A stretch of DNA of 64,000 nucleotides, from NCBI GenBank assembly GCA_015522785.1, contig WALP01000002.1, positions 35,633-99,632 on the forward strand, given 5' to 3'. Under the pieces are notes generated by a model. The model was not told where the DNA came from. It saw only the letters and a list, made by a program, of their open reading frames with translations, and did no database searches. This document shows positions 25,604-36,599 of this stretch, piece after piece (positions within the stretch are counted from its first letter, which is position 1; every line of letters begins with the position of its first letter). This DNA is from Candidatus Parvarchaeota archaeon (GTDB taxonomy: Archaea; Nanobdellota; Nanobdellia; CSSed11-243R1). The position numbers and the translations under genes are program-made.

Positions 25604-25739
25604 TTTACATAACCTCCTAATTTTCAGTTGAATATTCTTAGAGCAACTAAATAATAAGGTTTTAAAAATATTGCGGTTATCTCAAAGCGCAAAACAATCA
25701 TCAAAAGACAATTATTTTTTAATTATCTTCTTAGTAAGA

Positions 25740-25748
25740 TTTATAAAG
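25740..25748 (+). promoter_or_regulatory. TATA box of rps12
   Basis: TTTATAAAG, 22-30 bases before the ATG at 25770, so a leaderless or near-leaderless S12-S7 message is expected. This supports the 25770 start over an earlier in-frame start at 25671. Confidence 0.65.
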
Positions 25749-25769
25749 GGTTTTGAATTGAAAAATGGT

Positions 25770-26210
25770 ATGGCTAATAAACCAAGAGGATTGAATGCAG
25801 GAAAAAAACTTAGACAAAGAAGGAAAAGTTTTCTGTTCGCAAAAAAAGACTTAAAGAACATGAAGACAAAAAAATACAAGAAAACAGACCCTCTTGAAGG
25901 CTCGCCTGCAGCGAGGGGAATCATACTTCAAAAAATGGAAATAGAGGTAAAGCAGCCACATTCAGGTTTAAGAAAGTGTGTCAAGGTTCAAGTTGCCAAA
26001 AATGGCAGAACCGTAACTGCATACGCAGGTTACGGACCCGGCGCAATAAAGTTCATAGATGAACACAACGAAGTCGTAATTGAAAGAATGGGCGCGCCAC
26101 AGAGAAGAGCCTTTGGCGACATGCCGGGTGTAAAATTTAGAGTCATAAAAGTTAATGGAGTTTCAATAAACGAGCTCGTAAAGGGAAGAAAAGAAAAGCC
26201 AATGCGTTAG
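25770..26210 (+). CDS. rps12: Ribosomal protein S12
   Basis: 146 residues from the ATG at 25770. 'MANKPRGLNAGKKL', 'KQPHSGLRKCVKVQ' and 'GDMPGVKFRVIKVNG' are S12. S12 lines the decoding centre; the segment 'KQPHSGLRK' carries the functional Lys region. Forms an operon with S7, 14 bases downstream. Confidence 0.97.
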   Translation: MANKPRGLNAGKKLRQRRKSFLFAKKDLKNMKTKKYKKTDPLEGSPAARGIILQKMEIEVKQPHSGLRKCVKVQVAKNGRTVTAYAGYGPGAIKFIDEHNEVVIERMGAPQRRAFGDMPGVKFRVIKVNGVSINELVKGRKEKPMR

Positions 26211-26224
26211 TAGTGTGATATAAA

Positions 26225-26821
26225 ATGGTTGAAATAAAAATGTTTGAAAAGTATGATATGAACATCGAAGTAATGGACCCTGGATTGAAAAGCTCCATAA
26301 ACTTGAAACCTCTTTTTGTTCCTCAAACCTTTGGGAGACACGCAAGCCAAAGGTTCGCAAAAAGCAACGTCAATATTGTCGAAAGATTCATGAACAAGCT
26401 CATGTCACCTGGACACAAAGGAAAGAAGCACTGGAGGACAAGCGAGTTCAATTCCGGAAAGTCGCAGACTGTATATAATATTACCAAAAAAACATTTGAG
26501 ATAATTGAAAAACAGACAGGCAAAAACCCTGTTGAAGTTCTTGTAAGGGCTGTCGAAAACTCGGCGCCAAGAGACGAAGTAACAGTAATTGAAATGGGTG
26601 GAATCAGAGTTCCAAAGCAGGTTGACACTTCCCCCCAAAGGAGAGTTGACTTGGCGTTAAGGTGGATAACGCAGGGTGCGTTTCAGGCAGTGGCGGACAA
26701 AAAAGTCCCAATCGAGAAAGGATTAGCAAACGAAATAATCGCTGCAAGCAAGGAAGACCAGAAATCATTCGCGTTGTCAAAGAAAGTCGAAGTCGAAAGG
26801 CAAGCGGCAGCTTCAAGGTAA
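26225..26821 (+). CDS. rps7: Ribosomal protein S7
   Basis: 198 residues. 'RFAKSNVNIVERFMNKLM', 'NPVEVLVRAVENSAPRDE' and 'PQRRVDLALRWITQGA' are diagnostic. S7 initiates assembly of the 30S head. Same operon as S12. A Y-R-R repeat starts two bases after its stop and could act as its 3' end structure. Confidence 0.97.
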   Translation: MVEIKMFEKYDMNIEVMDPGLKSSINLKPLFVPQTFGRHASQRFAKSNVNIVERFMNKLMSPGHKGKKHWRTSEFNSGKSQTVYNITKKTFEIIEKQTGKNPVEVLVRAVENSAPRDEVTVIEMGGIRVPKQVDTSPQRRVDLALRWITQGAFQAVADKKVPIEKGLANEIIAASKEDQKSFALSKKVEVERQAAASR

Positions 26822-26822
26822 T

Positions 26823-26859
26823 CTTTTTCTTAAGAAGAAAAAGCTTAACCAAAAAGAAA
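26823..26859 (+). repeat. Y-R-R element after rps7, ACC-class spacer
   Basis: CTTTTTCTT, purine copy AAGAAGAAAAAG, spacer CTTAACC, second copy AAAAAGAAA. The spacer matches the tRNA-Ser intron 1 and tRNA-Pro introns 1-2 class (CTTTACC, CTCTACC, CTCAACC). It could also end the S12-S7 message. Confidence 0.65.
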
Positions 26860-26890
26860 TTTTTCTCTTAGTTAGCCCGTGTCCAACGAG

Positions 26891-26941
26891 GCTTTGTTCG
26901 GCACAAGCAACAAAGTCACTCTGTTTTTTCTAAAGAAAAAG
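26891..26941 (+). repeat. Two further hairpins after rps7
   Basis: CTTTGTT at ~26892 pairs with AACAAAG at ~26909 around a ten-base loop; then TTTTTTCT at ~26924 faces AGAAAAA ending near 26940. No second purine copy is visible in the latter. Degenerate relatives of the repeat family, or terminators between the convergent genes rps7 and 26956-27549. Confidence 0.4.
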
Positions 26942-26955
26942 TGGGTAGGCAATTA

Positions 26956-27549
26956 TTATTTTTTAAACATTTCTCTCGTACGTTGAATATCTTCCTTGGT
27001 TATATTACTCAAAACATTGTCGTAATAACTAATTGCCTTATAATTACCATCTAATGTTGGGAAAGAATAAATCAAAGGCAATATACCTTCATTATCCCAT
27101 TCCTTCTTATTGAGCATATGTGTAACATATTCTAACGACTCAACACCAAGTTGATATACTCTTTTAACACCATCTCCTTCTAGGTCTATATTCATACCTC
27201 TTGTAACTCCGCTGACAAGTCTAATATATGATAACAAAAAAGGAAGTACATCATCCCTCTCTGTGTTATAGAATATTTTTGCAAGTGAGGAATAAGATTC
27301 TCCACAAGTTAGTAAGGATATTAATTCAGTGGTTTCTGTTAGCAAACTTCTTCCATCATTAAGCATAAATTCATAAGTTTTTATTTCATCAATTCTATAT
27401 TTTTCAGCACCAGAATAGTCTTTTCTCCTTACTAATTGACTCGCGGTGCTGCCAATTCGATTAACTCTACTAAAAAATTCTTTACCCCATAAAGGTATGT
27501 CTGAAAAAAGAGAGTCATCAAACTCAAACCCACTACTTTCACTACTCAT
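26956..27549 (-). CDS. Hypothetical helical protein, faintly translin-like
   Basis: 197 residues, all-helical. Segments 'LVRRKDYSGAEKYRIDE' and, late, 'YQLGVESLEYVTHML' with 'FPTLDGNYKAISYYDNVL' recall the order of motifs in translin-family RNA-binding proteins, but the likeness is weak. It begins directly at the CTP synthase stop (0-base gap), so it is downstream in the pyrG operon. Function unknown. Confidence 0.6.
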   Translation of the reverse strand: MSSESSGFEFDDSLFSDIPLWGKEFFSRVNRIGSTASQLVRRKDYSGAEKYRIDEIKTYEFMLNDGRSLLTETTELISLLTCGESYSSLAKIFYNTERDDVLPFLLSYIRLVSGVTRGMNIDLEGDGVKRVYQLGVESLEYVTHMLNKKEWDNEGILPLIYSFPTLDGNYKAISYYDNVLSNITKEDIQRTREMFKK

Positions 27550-29172
27550 CTACAGCACCTTTTGTTGGGGCATCTGCAAGCAAGATTTCACAAATCCCTT
27601 GAAAAGAGGCGACGGACTTTCAAAGCGCGAGTGGAATTCAGGGTGCGCCTGCGTCGCCACAAAGAATCTCTTGTCCGGCAGCTCAAGAAATTCCATCAAC
27701 GTCTTGTCAGGAGAAGTTCCTGAGAAAATCAACCCACATTTTTCTAATTGTTCAATATACTCAGGATTAACCTCGTATCTGTGCCTGTGTCTTTCGGAAA
27801 CAAATTCTTCACCGTAAAGCTCGCGGACTTTTGTTCCCTCTTTGAGAACTGCAGGATAAGCGCCAAGCCTCATGGTTGCGCCGTACTGTTTGAGCTTGAT
27901 TAACTCCTTCTGCTCTGGCATGAAGTCTATAACTGGATATGGTGTGTTTGGGTCGTTCTCTGTCGTGTTTGCGCCGTCCATTCCGCATACGTCACGCGCG
28001 AACTCAATTACCGCCATCTGCATGCCATAACAGAGCCCTAGAAACGGAATGTTATTCTCACGGCAGAATTTTATAGTTTTTATTATCCCTTCCGTTCCGC
28101 TCTTGCCGAACCCACCAGGAACAATTATCCCATCATATTTTCTTAAAATATCTATCCCTTCATCTTCTATTTTTGTTGACTGTATCTGCTCAATAATAGG
28201 TTTTACCTTAAGATTTGCTGCTGCATGCTTGATTGCCTCAAGGACAGATATATAAACATCCTTATGTTCAGAGTTGCCGTATGAAACATATTTTCCAACA
28301 ACCCCTATTTTCACAACCTTATCTGCACCTTTCATGTTATCAACTAAATCTTTCCATTTTTGCAAATCCACTTCTTTTGGTTCTAACCCAAACTTCGAAA
28401 GGATTTTCCTGCCAAACTTCTGGTCCTTGAAAACAAGAGGAACTTCATAAACAGTTTCACAATCCGGGTCCTCAATAACATTACCTTTGTCTATAAAACA
28501 CTGCTTAGAGATTTTCTCCTTGCGCGGGTCGTCCAATCTTCTGTCACTGCGCGTAATGATAAAATCCGGAACAATACCCGTCGCCCTTAGTAATGCAGCT
28601 GCTTGCTGCGTCGGCTTTGTTTTTAATTCGCCAACATTTTTCAAAAATGGGAGATAAGTAACAAGAAGGTAAATTGACGGTATCTCCCTGCCAAGCTCTC
28701 TCGCGGCATAAAGAAAAACTTCATTTTGAATATCCCCTGTCGTACCACCTATTTCCACAAGCACAAAATCATTGTCCTCTTCGACTGCACGTATCCTATC
28801 TTTAATCTCATTAATTATATCGGGAATTACCTCAGCGTTCTTTCCGTTGTAACCCAACGCTCTTTCTCTGTTTATAACTGAAAGATAAATCTGCCCAGTT
28901 GTGATATTATTCCTTTTCGGAAGATTTTTGTTAAGAAATCTCTCATAGTTTCCCAAATCCTGGTCAATCTCTCCGCCATCTTCAGTTACCCAAACCTCAC
29001 CATGTTCTGTGGGGCGCATTGTTCCTGCATCTATGTTAATATAAGGATCGATTTTAACTGCTGTAACTTTATACCCATAACTTTGGAGCAATTTACCAAT
29101 AGAAGATGTGACAATCCCCTTACCAAGCCCAGAAAGAACGCCACCAATTATAAAAATAAATTTTGCACCCAT
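27550..29172 (-). CDS. pyrG: CTP synthase
   Basis: 540 residues from the ATG at 29172 (an in-frame start 12 bases earlier is less typical). Synthetase domain opens 'FIIGGVLSGLGKGIVTSS'; glutaminase domain has nucleophile Cys in 'LGLCYGMQMAVIEF' and the His-Glu pair in 'QAHPEFHSR'. It aminates UTP to CTP using glutamine. Divergent from the gene at 29284. Confidence 0.98.
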   Translation of the reverse strand: MGAKFIFIIGGVLSGLGKGIVTSSIGKLLQSYGYKVTAVKIDPYINIDAGTMRPTEHGEVWVTEDGGEIDQDLGNYERFLNKNLPKRNNITTGQIYLSVINRERALGYNGKNAEVIPDIINEIKDRIRAVEEDNDFVLVEIGGTTGDIQNEVFLYAARELGREIPSIYLLVTYLPFLKNVGELKTKPTQQAAALLRATGIVPDFIITRSDRRLDDPRKEKISKQCFIDKGNVIEDPDCETVYEVPLVFKDQKFGRKILSKFGLEPKEVDLQKWKDLVDNMKGADKVVKIGVVGKYVSYGNSEHKDVYISVLEAIKHAAANLKVKPIIEQIQSTKIEDEGIDILRKYDGIIVPGGFGKSGTEGIIKTIKFCRENNIPFLGLCYGMQMAVIEFARDVCGMDGANTTENDPNTPYPVIDFMPEQKELIKLKQYGATMRLGAYPAVLKEGTKVRELYGEEFVSERHRHRYEVNPEYIEQLEKCGLIFSGTSPDKTLMEFLELPDKRFFVATQAHPEFHSRFESPSPLFKGFVKSCLQMPQQKVL

Positions 29173-29283
29173 GTAGAGCATCAATTTATTTGCATATTAA
29201 AAAGTTTATTGTAGTATATTTATCACTACTATTAAGAGAAAAGATTTATAAAACAAACATCCATTGAAAAAGAAGGTGCTAAC

Positions 29284-29853
29284 ATGATAAGATATTTTGA
29301 AGATTTTTTAGAAAATGAAATTAACACTCCAAAAAAATTTGGAATTGCGATGTATTTCCAAAGAGAAGTAGTAAAAAGAGGAAAATTTGGAAGGGATGAA
29401 TATTTGGATTACACAAAGTTTATATCAAATCTGTCCAAAGAAAATAATATTAAAATAGCTTCTATTTTGAACTCAGAAAGTGATTGCGCAAAAGTACAAA
29501 TAGTTTCAACAAGCATAGATGAATTGTTTGACAACAAAGACAGATTACAAAAAGTCTTCGAAGAAAAAGGGATACCTCATGAAGATTACATGGACATAAT
29601 ACTTGACCAAGACGGGATACCCATCAATTTGTCAGAGGGGCACAATCTCAAAGAAAGAGAATTGTTTAGTTCTTACCTTAGAGATGAACATGAAATTAAT
29701 GTAGTGATTTATGGGAAAAACACATTTAGAGTTAACATAAACAGGGACAAGCAAGTAATTCGAGCAATAATTTCGGCGCTCGAAGAGGTTAGATTATATG
29801 CAAAAGTAAAAAGAGCGATTCCACTTCCTGATTATTTCAATAGTAATCTTTAA
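29284..29853 (+). CDS. Hypothetical protein upstream of EF-2
   Basis: 189 residues, soluble, mixed alpha/beta; no family recognised. The last ~60 residues ('NVVIYGKNTFRVNINRDKQV') are strand-rich and may form a small domain. TATA box TTTATAAAA at ~29246 and AAGGTG before the ATG. 55 bases before EF-2 on the same strand. Confidence 0.65.
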   Translation: MIRYFEDFLENEINTPKKFGIAMYFQREVVKRGKFGRDEYLDYTKFISNLSKENNIKIASILNSESDCAKVQIVSTSIDELFDNKDRLQKVFEEKGIPHEDYMDIILDQDGIPINLSEGHNLKERELFSSYLRDEHEINVVIYGKNTFRVNINRDKQVIRAIISALEEVRLYAKVKRAIPLPDYFNSNL

Positions 29854-29908
29854 AAATAAAACTTATTTTGTTTCTTTATCAATTATTAAAATTAGTTAAG
29901 GTGATATT

Positions 29909-32083
29909 TTGGCAGAAAAAGAATCAATGCTCGAAAAAGTAAAAAAAGCTATGTGGCACAAAGAAAGAATCAGAAATATAGGTGTAATAGCACATATCGA
30001 CCACGGTAAGACAACAACAACGGACACTTTGCTTGCAGGCGCAGGTATGATTTCTTATGAGGTTGCGACGCACGCCATGGTAACAGACTTCAAGCAGGTA
30101 GAACAAGAAAGAGGTATCACCGTCCAATCTGCCGATGTAAACATGGTACACACCTACAAAGGTGAGGATTATTTAATCAATCTCATAGACACACCGGGGC
30201 ACGTAGACTTTGGAGGAGACGTAACGAGGGCAATCCGTGCTATAGATGGGGCGCTTGTTTTGGCAGACGCCGCAGAAGGTGTCATGCCGCAGACGGAAAC
30301 AGTTCTAAGACAGGCGTTGAGAGAAAAAGTAAAGCCTGTCCTTTTCATAAACAAATCCGACAGACTTATTTCAGAATTGAGGCTTACGCCTGACAAAATT
30401 CAAGAACAATTCCTAAAAATAATCTCTGACGTAAACAAATTAATCAAAGACTTAGCACCTGAAGGATTCAAAGACAAGTGGCAGGTTAACGTCCAGGAAG
30501 GTAGCGTGGTTTTTGGAAGCGCCATGGATAAGTGGGCGCTTTCGTTCCCAATAATGAAAGAAACCGGAATTTCATTCAAAGACGTCGTTGATGCATATCA
30601 AAAAGGAGATGAAGGTGTAAAAGAATTCGCTAAAAAAGTTCCTGTTCATGTTGCCATATTAGATATGATTGTAAAACATTTGCCAAGTCCAGTCGAAGCC
30701 CAAAAATATAGGGTTGGAGCAATATGGCACGGCGACGTGAATTCCGAAGTTGGAAAAGCGTTAATGTCTTGCGATGAAAAAGGCCCATTGGTTATGGCTA
30801 TCTCAAAAGTTGTTATGGATACCCATGCAGGGGAAATCGCTATAGCAAGAGTTTACTCTGGAACTCTTCACAGAGGAGACCAAGTTTATTTGACAGATGG
30901 AAGCCAGTCAAAGGCACAGCAGATTTACATATGGAAAGGACCTCACAAATACACAGTAGATGATGTACCCGCTGGAAACATCGTGGGTGTAGTCGGACTA
31001 AGAGGTGTTAGTTCAGGAGATACTGTTTCAACAATAAAGGGTATTGAACCATTCGAAAAAATCAAACATATATTTGAACCCGTAGTTACAAAAGCTTTCG
31101 AAGCCAAAAATCCAAAAGATTTGAATAAACTTATCGAAGCGTTAAAGAACAAAAGCAGAGAAGACCCGACACTCAAAGTAGAAATTAACGAAGAGACAGG
31201 AGAGCATCTCGTTTCTGGACTTGGTGAGTTGCACCTTGAAATTATTGAGGATGACTTGCGACGAGAGATGGGGCTAGATATAAAAACATCACCACCAATA
31301 GTCGTTTACAGAGAATCAGTTTCAAAACTCTCGCCGACAGTAGAGGGAAAATCCCCAAACAAGCACAACAAATTCCTTATGACTGTTGAACCTCTTCCAG
31401 ACAAGGTATTTCAGATGATTGAAGATGGAGAAATACCAGAAGTCAAGCCAAGAAAGAAGGACGAAGAATTGTTCAAGAAACTTCAGGAAGCAGGGTTCAC
31501 AAGGGATGACTCGAAGCGTGTGAAAGACATCTTCAACGGCTCGATATTGATAGACAACACACATGGTATTGTCCACATCAACGAAGTAATAGAAATGGTA
31601 ATCAGCGCATTTGAAGAAGTAATGAAAGCAGGACCTGTAGCAAAGGAACCTTGTATGAAAGTACTTGTTAGACTTGTGGATACAACCCTTCACGAAGATG
31701 CAATTCACAGAGGACCAGCACAAGTAATACCTGCAGTGAGAGAAGCAATAAGACAAGCAATGCTCCAGGCAGACCCAATATTGTACGAGCCTGTGCAGAC
31801 AATTAGAATAGACTCACCGGCACAATTTATGGGTTCAATAAGCAAGATAATCCAAAGCAGAAGAGGGCAATTAATTGACATGCAGCAGGAAGGAGAGTCC
31901 ATAATCGTAAAGGCGAAGCTTCCAGTAGCGGAGATGTTCGGTTTCACTGACTCCCTAAGAAGCGAAACAGAAGGAAGGGCATTTTGGTTCCTCGTGAACT
32001 CCCAGTTCGAGAAACTGTCAAGGTCGCTTCAAGCAGCAGTGATAAAGAAAATTAGGGAAAGAAAAGGACTAAAAACAGAGTAA
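29909..32083 (+). CDS. fusA: Translation elongation factor EF-2
   Basis: 724 residues. 'AHIDHGKT' at 28-35, 'DTPGHVDFGG' and 'NKSDR' are the G motifs; 'DAIHRGPAQVIPA' (~597-609) carries the His that archaea convert to diphthamide. EF-2 drives ribosomal translocation. Start is TTG at 29909 with GGTGATA 4 bases before; an ATG seven codons later is the alternative. Confidence 0.97.
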   Translation: MAEKESMLEKVKKAMWHKERIRNIGVIAHIDHGKTTTTDTLLAGAGMISYEVATHAMVTDFKQVEQERGITVQSADVNMVHTYKGEDYLINLIDTPGHVDFGGDVTRAIRAIDGALVLADAAEGVMPQTETVLRQALREKVKPVLFINKSDRLISELRLTPDKIQEQFLKIISDVNKLIKDLAPEGFKDKWQVNVQEGSVVFGSAMDKWALSFPIMKETGISFKDVVDAYQKGDEGVKEFAKKVPVHVAILDMIVKHLPSPVEAQKYRVGAIWHGDVNSEVGKALMSCDEKGPLVMAISKVVMDTHAGEIAIARVYSGTLHRGDQVYLTDGSQSKAQQIYIWKGPHKYTVDDVPAGNIVGVVGLRGVSSGDTVSTIKGIEPFEKIKHIFEPVVTKAFEAKNPKDLNKLIEALKNKSREDPTLKVEINEETGEHLVSGLGELHLEIIEDDLRREMGLDIKTSPPIVVYRESVSKLSPTVEGKSPNKHNKFLMTVEPLPDKVFQMIEDGEIPEVKPRKKDEELFKKLQEAGFTRDDSKRVKDIFNGSILIDNTHGIVHINEVIEMVISAFEEVMKAGPVAKEPCMKVLVRLVDTTLHEDAIHRGPAQVIPAVREAIRQAMLQADPILYEPVQTIRIDSPAQFMGSISKIIQSRRGQLIDMQQEGESIIVKAKLPVAEMFGFTDSLRSETEGRAFWFLVNSQFEKLSRSLQAAVIKKIRERKGLKTE

Positions 32084-32130
32084 ACTTTTTCTCTTTTTAT
32101 TTAAATTTTTGATTTCAAATAACAGAAGTA

Positions 32131-32568
32131 TTAATTTTGAGACGATTGAAGAATAACTTCATCAATGCCAAAGTATTTTTTAGCTAATTCTCTAACGTTC
32201 TTAAGCTTTGATTTAACCATGCCAAGTTTTTCCCTTGATGGAGAGATGTAAAGAACTTTCGTGCCGTCAGATTTTTCGGCGACATATACATTGTTCAACT
32301 TCGCCGGCCTAAGCAAATTCGCGGCAAACTTTAGGGGGTCGCTTGAAAATTCAAGTATTTCAATCCTTTTTTTCATCTTATCACTGAAGCGCTTTATGTT
32401 AATCCCACCTTTTCCTATCGCTATGCCTGCCTGTCCTTCCGCAACAATAAATGTGATTTTGTCCTTGTCTTTGTTGACTATACAGTCCTTTACAGACGCA
32501 CCTGTCAAGTTTTCAAAAGAAGTTATAAGTCCAATATCCTCAATAGACAATTTAATTTTATTCGCCAT
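32131..32568 (-). CDS. nusA: Archaeal NusA-like KH protein
   Basis: 145 residues, two KH domains without the S1 and N-terminal parts of bacterial NusA, as usual in archaea. 'IVAEGQAGIAIGKGGINIKR' carries the GxxG loop. Thought to act in transcription termination or RNA binding. Last gene of the RNA polymerase operon, overlapping L30e by 11 bases. Confidence 0.95.
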   Translation of the reverse strand: MANKIKLSIEDIGLITSFENLTGASVKDCIVNKDKDKITFIVAEGQAGIAIGKGGINIKRFSDKMKKRIEILEFSSDPLKFAANLLRPAKLNNVYVAEKSDGTKVLYISPSREKLGMVKSKLKNVRELAKKYFGIDEVILQSSQN

Positions 32569-32851
32569 TTTTACTTTCCTTCAGAAGAGCAGCCACCAAA
32601 ATTGGATGGGCACGCTTGCATTTTATCCCTAAATCCTTGCTTGTTCCACTGAATTTCTTAAGCTCCACGCCTGCAAGTTCTGAGTAATGAATCAAATCAT
32701 TGACTAACTGCTCTGGAGCATTTGAAGAGAAAACAACTTCCTTAGCGTTCCCCATCTTCAACGCCTTTAAGACACTTTTTGAACCAAAGGTAACTTTTTT
32801 TGTTTCCAACATCTTGATAAATTCCGATGATAAGTCTTTTATTTCTATCAT
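32558..32851 (-). CDS. rpl30e: Ribosomal protein L30e
   Basis: 97 residues. '[20 protein letters not shown]' and '[16 protein letters not shown]' are the L7Ae/L30e-type RNA-binding core of L30e. Overlaps rpoA2 by 4 bases and nusA by 11, a position conserved in archaeal rpo operons. Confidence 0.95.
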   Translation of the reverse strand: MIEIKDLSSEFIKMLETKKVTFGSKSVLKALKMGNAKEVVFSSNAPEQLVNDLIHYSELAGVELKKFSGTSKDLGIKCKRAHPILVAALLKESKNGE

Positions 32852-33966
32852 TTCTCTTCCTCCTTCTTAACCTTAAGGTTGACAATTCCTGTCCCGACAG
32901 GAATAGGCTGATTAATCATCACATTTTCCACAACGCTTGTTAAATTGTCAACTTCCGCTGAAACCGCCGCGTGGAACAGATGCTTCAACGGCACCTCGAA
33001 GCTCGCCCTTGCCAAAACAGAAGCTTTTCCTCCGCTGACACCATAACGCCCAATTCCTTTTATAGTTCCTTCGTATGTCATAACATCTGAAACCAGCATT
33101 ATGTGTCTTGGATCCACTTCAATACCCTGGTTGTTCAGGACATTAAGAGTTTCTTCAATTATGACTTCGCGGGCTGCCTCAACGCCAAAAACGCTAAGAA
33201 CTTCAAATATATTATTTGTTGTTGTATTCTCAATATCAACTTCGGGAAGTCGAAGAATATCCTTCAAGTTGGAACCTGCCGTTTTGATTATCCATCTATC
33301 TCCCTGCTTCATTGGAAGAACTTGTTTGATACCATCAATTCCACCAACATGAATCCCCTTGAGTTTAACTTTAAGCTTGTAAATTTGTTTTATATCCACA
33401 TCTTCGCCTTTTGGCTTTATGTTTATCTTGTACGAGCCGGTTGTTATCTTATACCCCTTAAACTCCTCAGAGATTATCTTTTGTATCTTCTTTTCAGTCA
33501 AATGGTACTTCCTCAAAATCTCAGGGTTTAGTTCCACTTCAACCCTCATCCTAAGCAAGTCAACATCAATTGATTTTATTACGTCGTCAAGCTTTATTTC
33601 CAAAATTTTAAAGGCAATATCCTCAACTTTCTTCTCGCTTGTGGCATAGGATGGCTTAAGATATACAATCATTGATGGTGTGCTTGGTTCTCTCTTTGCA
33701 TCGAAGATTTCAATCATACGCGGCAAACCCTGTGTAACTGTCATCTCCATAGCTCCCGCAAGCCATTTCGTACGCAAGGTAAGCTGTGTACCTGGCTCAC
33801 CGATGGACTGTGCAGCAACCACACCAACCGCTTCTCCCGGATCAATTAATGACTTTTCATATTGCTTCTCAGCGATTTTTCTGAGTTTCTCTACTTGTGC
33901 CTTATTAAGTTTAAGGGTTTCCTTAAGTTCTTTTAATTGTTCGTCTACAGATTGAGGGAATATCAT
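32848..33966 (-). CDS. rpoA2: RNA polymerase subunit A''
   Basis: 372 residues, the C-terminal third of the largest subunit. '[20 protein letters not shown]' is the trigger-loop/bridge region, and the jaw plus clamp segments follow. Overlaps A' by 4 bases. Ordinary length. Confidence 0.98.
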   Translation of the reverse strand: MIFPQSVDEQLKELKETLKLNKAQVEKLRKIAEKQYEKSLIDPGEAVGVVAAQSIGEPGTQLTLRTKWLAGAMEMTVTQGLPRMIEIFDAKREPSTPSMIVYLKPSYATSEKKVEDIAFKILEIKLDDVIKSIDVDLLRMRVEVELNPEILRKYHLTEKKIQKIISEEFKGYKITTGSYKINIKPKGEDVDIKQIYKLKVKLKGIHVGGIDGIKQVLPMKQGDRWIIKTAGSNLKDILRLPEVDIENTTTNNIFEVLSVFGVEAAREVIIEETLNVLNNQGIEVDPRHIMLVSDVMTYEGTIKGIGRYGVSGGKASVLARASFEVPLKHLFHAAVSAEVDNLTSVVENVMINQPIPVGTGIVNLKVKKEEEK

Positions 33967-36599
33967 TTGAGCACATCCTCCTTTGGAATTAACAACTTTC
34001 CATTGTCTGATTTTGACACGTCAATTCCATCGCCGCCATATACAAACTGAACGATTCTTCCTGACGCATCCCTAACAGTTCTATCATATTCCACCTTCAA
34101 GTCCTGAAGGGCATTGACAAGCCTTCTTTGAAGATAACCTGATTTAGGCGTTCTCATAGATGTATCCATAATTGTGTCCCTACCTGTGATAGCGTTGAAG
34201 AAAAATTCTGTTGGATTCAATCCTCCTTTATAGGAGTGCCTAACAAATCCGCCTGCGGCAGGACCAACATCGCCCCACTTGAAATGTGAAAGCGTCCTGT
34301 TCCTATATCCTCTCCTTATTCTTGTTCCTCTCAAGCTAAGCTGTCCTACTGACGCTGACATAAGGGACAAATTAAGCAATGAACCTCTCGCACCTGACTG
34401 TGCCATTATCAGGGTTGAATTATTTTGCTTCAAATATCTCTCGACAATCCTTCCCGTCTTGTTTCTTGCCCTGTTTATTGCTTCGATTATCTTGAATTCA
34501 AGAGTTTCTCTAACAGTTCTCCCTGGATATGCACGCATTTTTCCTTCCTCAAATTCGCTTATGAATTTGTCAATGTTCTTCTCGGCAAAGTCAAATGCTT
34601 CCTTAATTTCCTTGACTGCATCTGATGGCAAATCTGTGTCCGTGACAGATGTTGTGAAACCAATCATTTGCAAATAAGCAATACCCAATAAAGATGCCCT
34701 TTGAATGAAATCTATAGCTTCCTTGTGTCCATACTTATTTATTATTGCCTGGATTAACTTACCCTTCGGCGCCTCGGGACCTATTGCATTTACATCAATC
34801 ACACCCTGCTTCAATTCCCCTTTTTCAATTATAACCTGTGCATATTTACAATTAGGATCCTTGCAGTGCGGGTGTTTTGGACAGTTCTTTGAACGTCCCC
34901 TATAATTTACATTAGGCAGTATCATTGAAAAGATTTGTCTGCCTGTGTAATACTTGACGCCGTTCTTTTTGGCGGCAGATTTTTTTGGAAGTTCACTAAC
35001 ACCGGCCTGCGCAAGCAAGAAAGCTGCGTCTTCCTGTGATATCAAATTGTCCTCGTCCTTTGTAAGCAAGTAGTTACCTGTTATCTGGTCCTGAATCGCA
35101 CCAATAATTGGAAGTCCGTAACGAGGTGTGACCATATTGCTCGCGACGCTGACAAGAATTTCAGCTTCAGCCCTCGCTTCCTCCGTCTGAGGAACATGTA
35201 AGTTCATCTCGTCACCATCGAAGTCAGCGTTATATGGTGGTGTTGCACTTAAGTTTAGCCTGAATGTTTTAAATGGGAGCACTCTAACTTTGTGCGCCAT
35301 GATGCTCATCCTATGAAGAGAAGGCTGTCTATTGAACAACGCAATGTCTCCATCTTTTAAATGCCTCTCAACAATGAATCCTGGAGCGAGCTCTTCAAGT
35401 ATTGTTTCTCTTGTTTCGTCTGAAATTACCCTGCGCTTTCCATCAGGGGTTATAACATAATTCGCACTTGGATATTTGTCAGGTCCATTTTTGACATATT
35501 CCTTCATCTGCTTTAAGTTCCACTCAGTAACTCTTTCTGGAACAGTTAATTCTTTTGCGATTACAAGTGGAACTCCAACTTCGTCAACTGCCAACTTTGA
35601 ATCTGGAGATATTACTGTTCTTGCCGAGAAATTCACACGCTTACCAGCAAGGTTTCTTCTGAATCTTCCTTCTTTGCCTTTGATTCTTTCAGCGAGAGTC
35701 TTAAGCGGGCGTCCGCTTCTGTGCCTTGCGGGTGGAACCTGCGCTATGTTATTGGCGAAAAATGTGGTAACATGGTATTGAAGCAAATCCCACAAATCTT
35801 CAACTATGATTTCTGGTGCTCCGGCGCTTAAATTCTCATAAAGCCTTTGATTTGTCCTAACTATATCACTAAGCTTATGAGTCAAATCGTCTTCGCTTCT
35901 CTCACCTGATTCAAGCGTTATTGAGGGACGCATCGATACAGGTGGTACTGGCAAAACAGTAAGAACCATCCATTCAGGTCTTCCTGCTGCTGGCGAAATT
36001 CCCAAAAGTTCTGAATCAGTGTCAGGAACTTTTTTCAGCCTTTCAAGAACATCAATTGGTGTAAGCTTCTTGTTTTTCTCAGTAAATGTGTAAGGCTTAA
36101 CTAACTTGACTCTTTCCTGTTTCGCCCCGCAATGCGGACATTTCTTTATCAACTTTGTTTTGTTCAATATCTCTTTTAGTATCCCTGCCCTTACGCGGGC
36201 GTCTCCCTTTGCGTCTCTCAATTTCTCGAGCCATTTGTCAATGTCCGCCTGTGGCAAAAGCAACCTTCCACATTCAGAGCATGTACTTCTTAAAAATGAG
36301 TAAACTAAGGGGATATACCTAATATGAAAAACAGGTCTCGCAAGTTCGATATACCCAAAGTGTCCAGGGCATTCATTTACCTTTCCACCGCAGGTTCTAC
36401 ATCTCAACCCTGGGTCTATGACACCCATCCTTAAATCCATCAATGAACCGTCAACAGGATAACCATCCGCATCGTAAAGCTCAGGAGTCACAACTTTCAC
36501 GACAGACATTTTCTTAATCAATTTTGGCGAAAGCATTTTAAATTCTATCGAATCAATTTTATTTTTCGCTATTTTATTTACTTCTTCGTTGATTATCAT
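33963..36599 (-). CDS. rpoA1: RNA polymerase subunit A'
   Basis: 878 residues. Zinc site '[16 protein letters not shown]' near the N-terminus and the catalytic Mg loop '[12 protein letters not shown]' are intact. Overlaps B' and A'' by 4 bases each. A second Cys-rich cluster ('[12 protein letters not shown]') lies near residue 570. Confidence 0.98.
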   Translation of the reverse strand: MIINEEVNKIAKNKIDSIEFKMLSPKLIKKMSVVKVVTPELYDADGYPVDGSLMDLRMGVIDPGLRCRTCGGKVNECPGHFGYIELARPVFHIRYIPLVYSFLRSTCSECGRLLLPQADIDKWLEKLRDAKGDARVRAGILKEILNKTKLIKKCPHCGAKQERVKLVKPYTFTEKNKKLTPIDVLERLKKVPDTDSELLGISPAAGRPEWMVLTVLPVPPVSMRPSITLESGERSEDDLTHKLSDIVRTNQRLYENLSAGAPEIIVEDLWDLLQYHVTTFFANNIAQVPPARHRSGRPLKTLAERIKGKEGRFRRNLAGKRVNFSARTVISPDSKLAVDEVGVPLVIAKELTVPERVTEWNLKQMKEYVKNGPDKYPSANYVITPDGKRRVISDETRETILEELAPGFIVERHLKDGDIALFNRQPSLHRMSIMAHKVRVLPFKTFRLNLSATPPYNADFDGDEMNLHVPQTEEARAEAEILVSVASNMVTPRYGLPIIGAIQDQITGNYLLTKDEDNLISQEDAAFLLAQAGVSELPKKSAAKKNGVKYYTGRQIFSMILPNVNYRGRSKNCPKHPHCKDPNCKYAQVIIEKGELKQGVIDVNAIGPEAPKGKLIQAIINKYGHKEAIDFIQRASLLGIAYLQMIGFTTSVTDTDLPSDAVKEIKEAFDFAEKNIDKFISEFEEGKMRAYPGRTVRETLEFKIIEAINRARNKTGRIVERYLKQNNSTLIMAQSGARGSLLNLSLMSASVGQLSLRGTRIRRGYRNRTLSHFKWGDVGPAAGGFVRHSYKGGLNPTEFFFNAITGRDTIMDTSMRTPKSGYLQRRLVNALQDLKVEYDRTVRDASGRIVQFVYGGDGIDVSKSDNGKLLIPKEDVLK

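Noticed and set aside
25671..25769. Longer N-terminus of S12
   Set aside because: The TATA box at 25740 would lie inside the gene and S12 never has this extension.
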